A DNA stretch of 6,776 bases, from positions 1 to 6,776 of the forward strand of contig JADZBT010000183.1 of the NCBI GenBank assembly GCA_020851915.1, read 5' to 3'. How positions within the stretch are numbered: position 1 is the first letter of the stretch; every line of letters begins with the position of its first letter. The translations under genes were made by a program, and so were the position numbers. The notes under the pieces are model-generated. The model saw nothing but the letters and a program-made list of their open reading frames with translations, was not told the DNA's origin and ran no database searches. The stretch is from Alphaproteobacteria bacterium. Lineage in GTDB: Bacteria > Pseudomonadota > Alphaproteobacteria > Rickettsiales > RI-342. Positions 6,695-6,776 of the stretch are shown here, piece by piece.

Positions 6695-6729
6695 GAAGAC
6701 GGGTGGGGGCATTGCAGCGTGATGGCGTT

Positions 6730-6776
6730 CCCCCGCGCCCCCCTCCTGACCTCCCCCCGCCGGGCCTCCCCCCGAC
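6730..6776. repeat. C-rich tract with a 15-base tandem period at the window edge
   Basis: Four C-runs of five, six, six and six bases lie at 6730-6734, 6738-6743, 6753-6758 and 6768-6773. CCTCCCCCCG occurs at 6750-6759 and again at 6765-6774, a 15-base period that may continue past the edge. The minus strand therefore has four G-runs that could form a long-looped G-quadruplex. No open reading frame of note lies here. Confidence 0.5.

Overview
The window is high-GC bacterial DNA, most likely from a flagellated alphaproteobacterium. The evidence for that group is the wording of the FliI and glycerol kinase proteins (for example 'FLLWRLTGG' in the kinase). The call is from memory of the families, not a search, so the class is only moderately sure.

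Layout, left to right. (1) 1-602, minus strand: the first 200 codons of glycerol kinase (glpK), running off the left edge. (2) 603-679: a short divergent intergenic stretch with a good sigma-70-type promoter reading toward glpK. (3) 680-2089, plus strand: complete fliI, the ATPase of the flagellar export apparatus. (4) 2090-2191: a 102-base gap holding two strong hairpins, the second being a CCCTC-type intergenic palindrome. (5) 2192-2611, plus: fliJ, the coiled-coil partner of FliI. (6) 2612-2692: AT-rich leader with small operator-like palindromes. (7) 2693-4570, plus: a 625-residue protein with four tandem Cro/C1-type (XRE) helix-turn-helix units and an unrecognised N-terminal half. Its base composition is clearly lower in GC than its neighbours. 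(8) 4584-6602, minus: a 672-residue protein with a FliK-like C-terminal hook-length-control domain and a long Pro/Ala/Thr linker. It converges on the HTH gene with 13 bases between stop codons. (9) 6603-6776: non-coding DNA with a second CCCTC-type palindrome, a small hairpin and a C-rich, partly tandem-repeated tract at the right edge.

How the genes fit together. FliI and FliJ form the ATPase/stalk that feeds the flagellar type III export gate. The FliK-like protein would be an export substrate that measures hook length and switches substrate specificity. Three of the five genes therefore belong to one export system. Glycerol kinase belongs to glycerol catabolism and appears to be an unrelated neighbour. 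The four-HTH protein is the odd one out: it looks like a later insertion into a flagellar locus, and nothing in the sequence reveals its target. It is the most interesting item in the window, followed by the palindromic repeat that separates fliI from fliJ.
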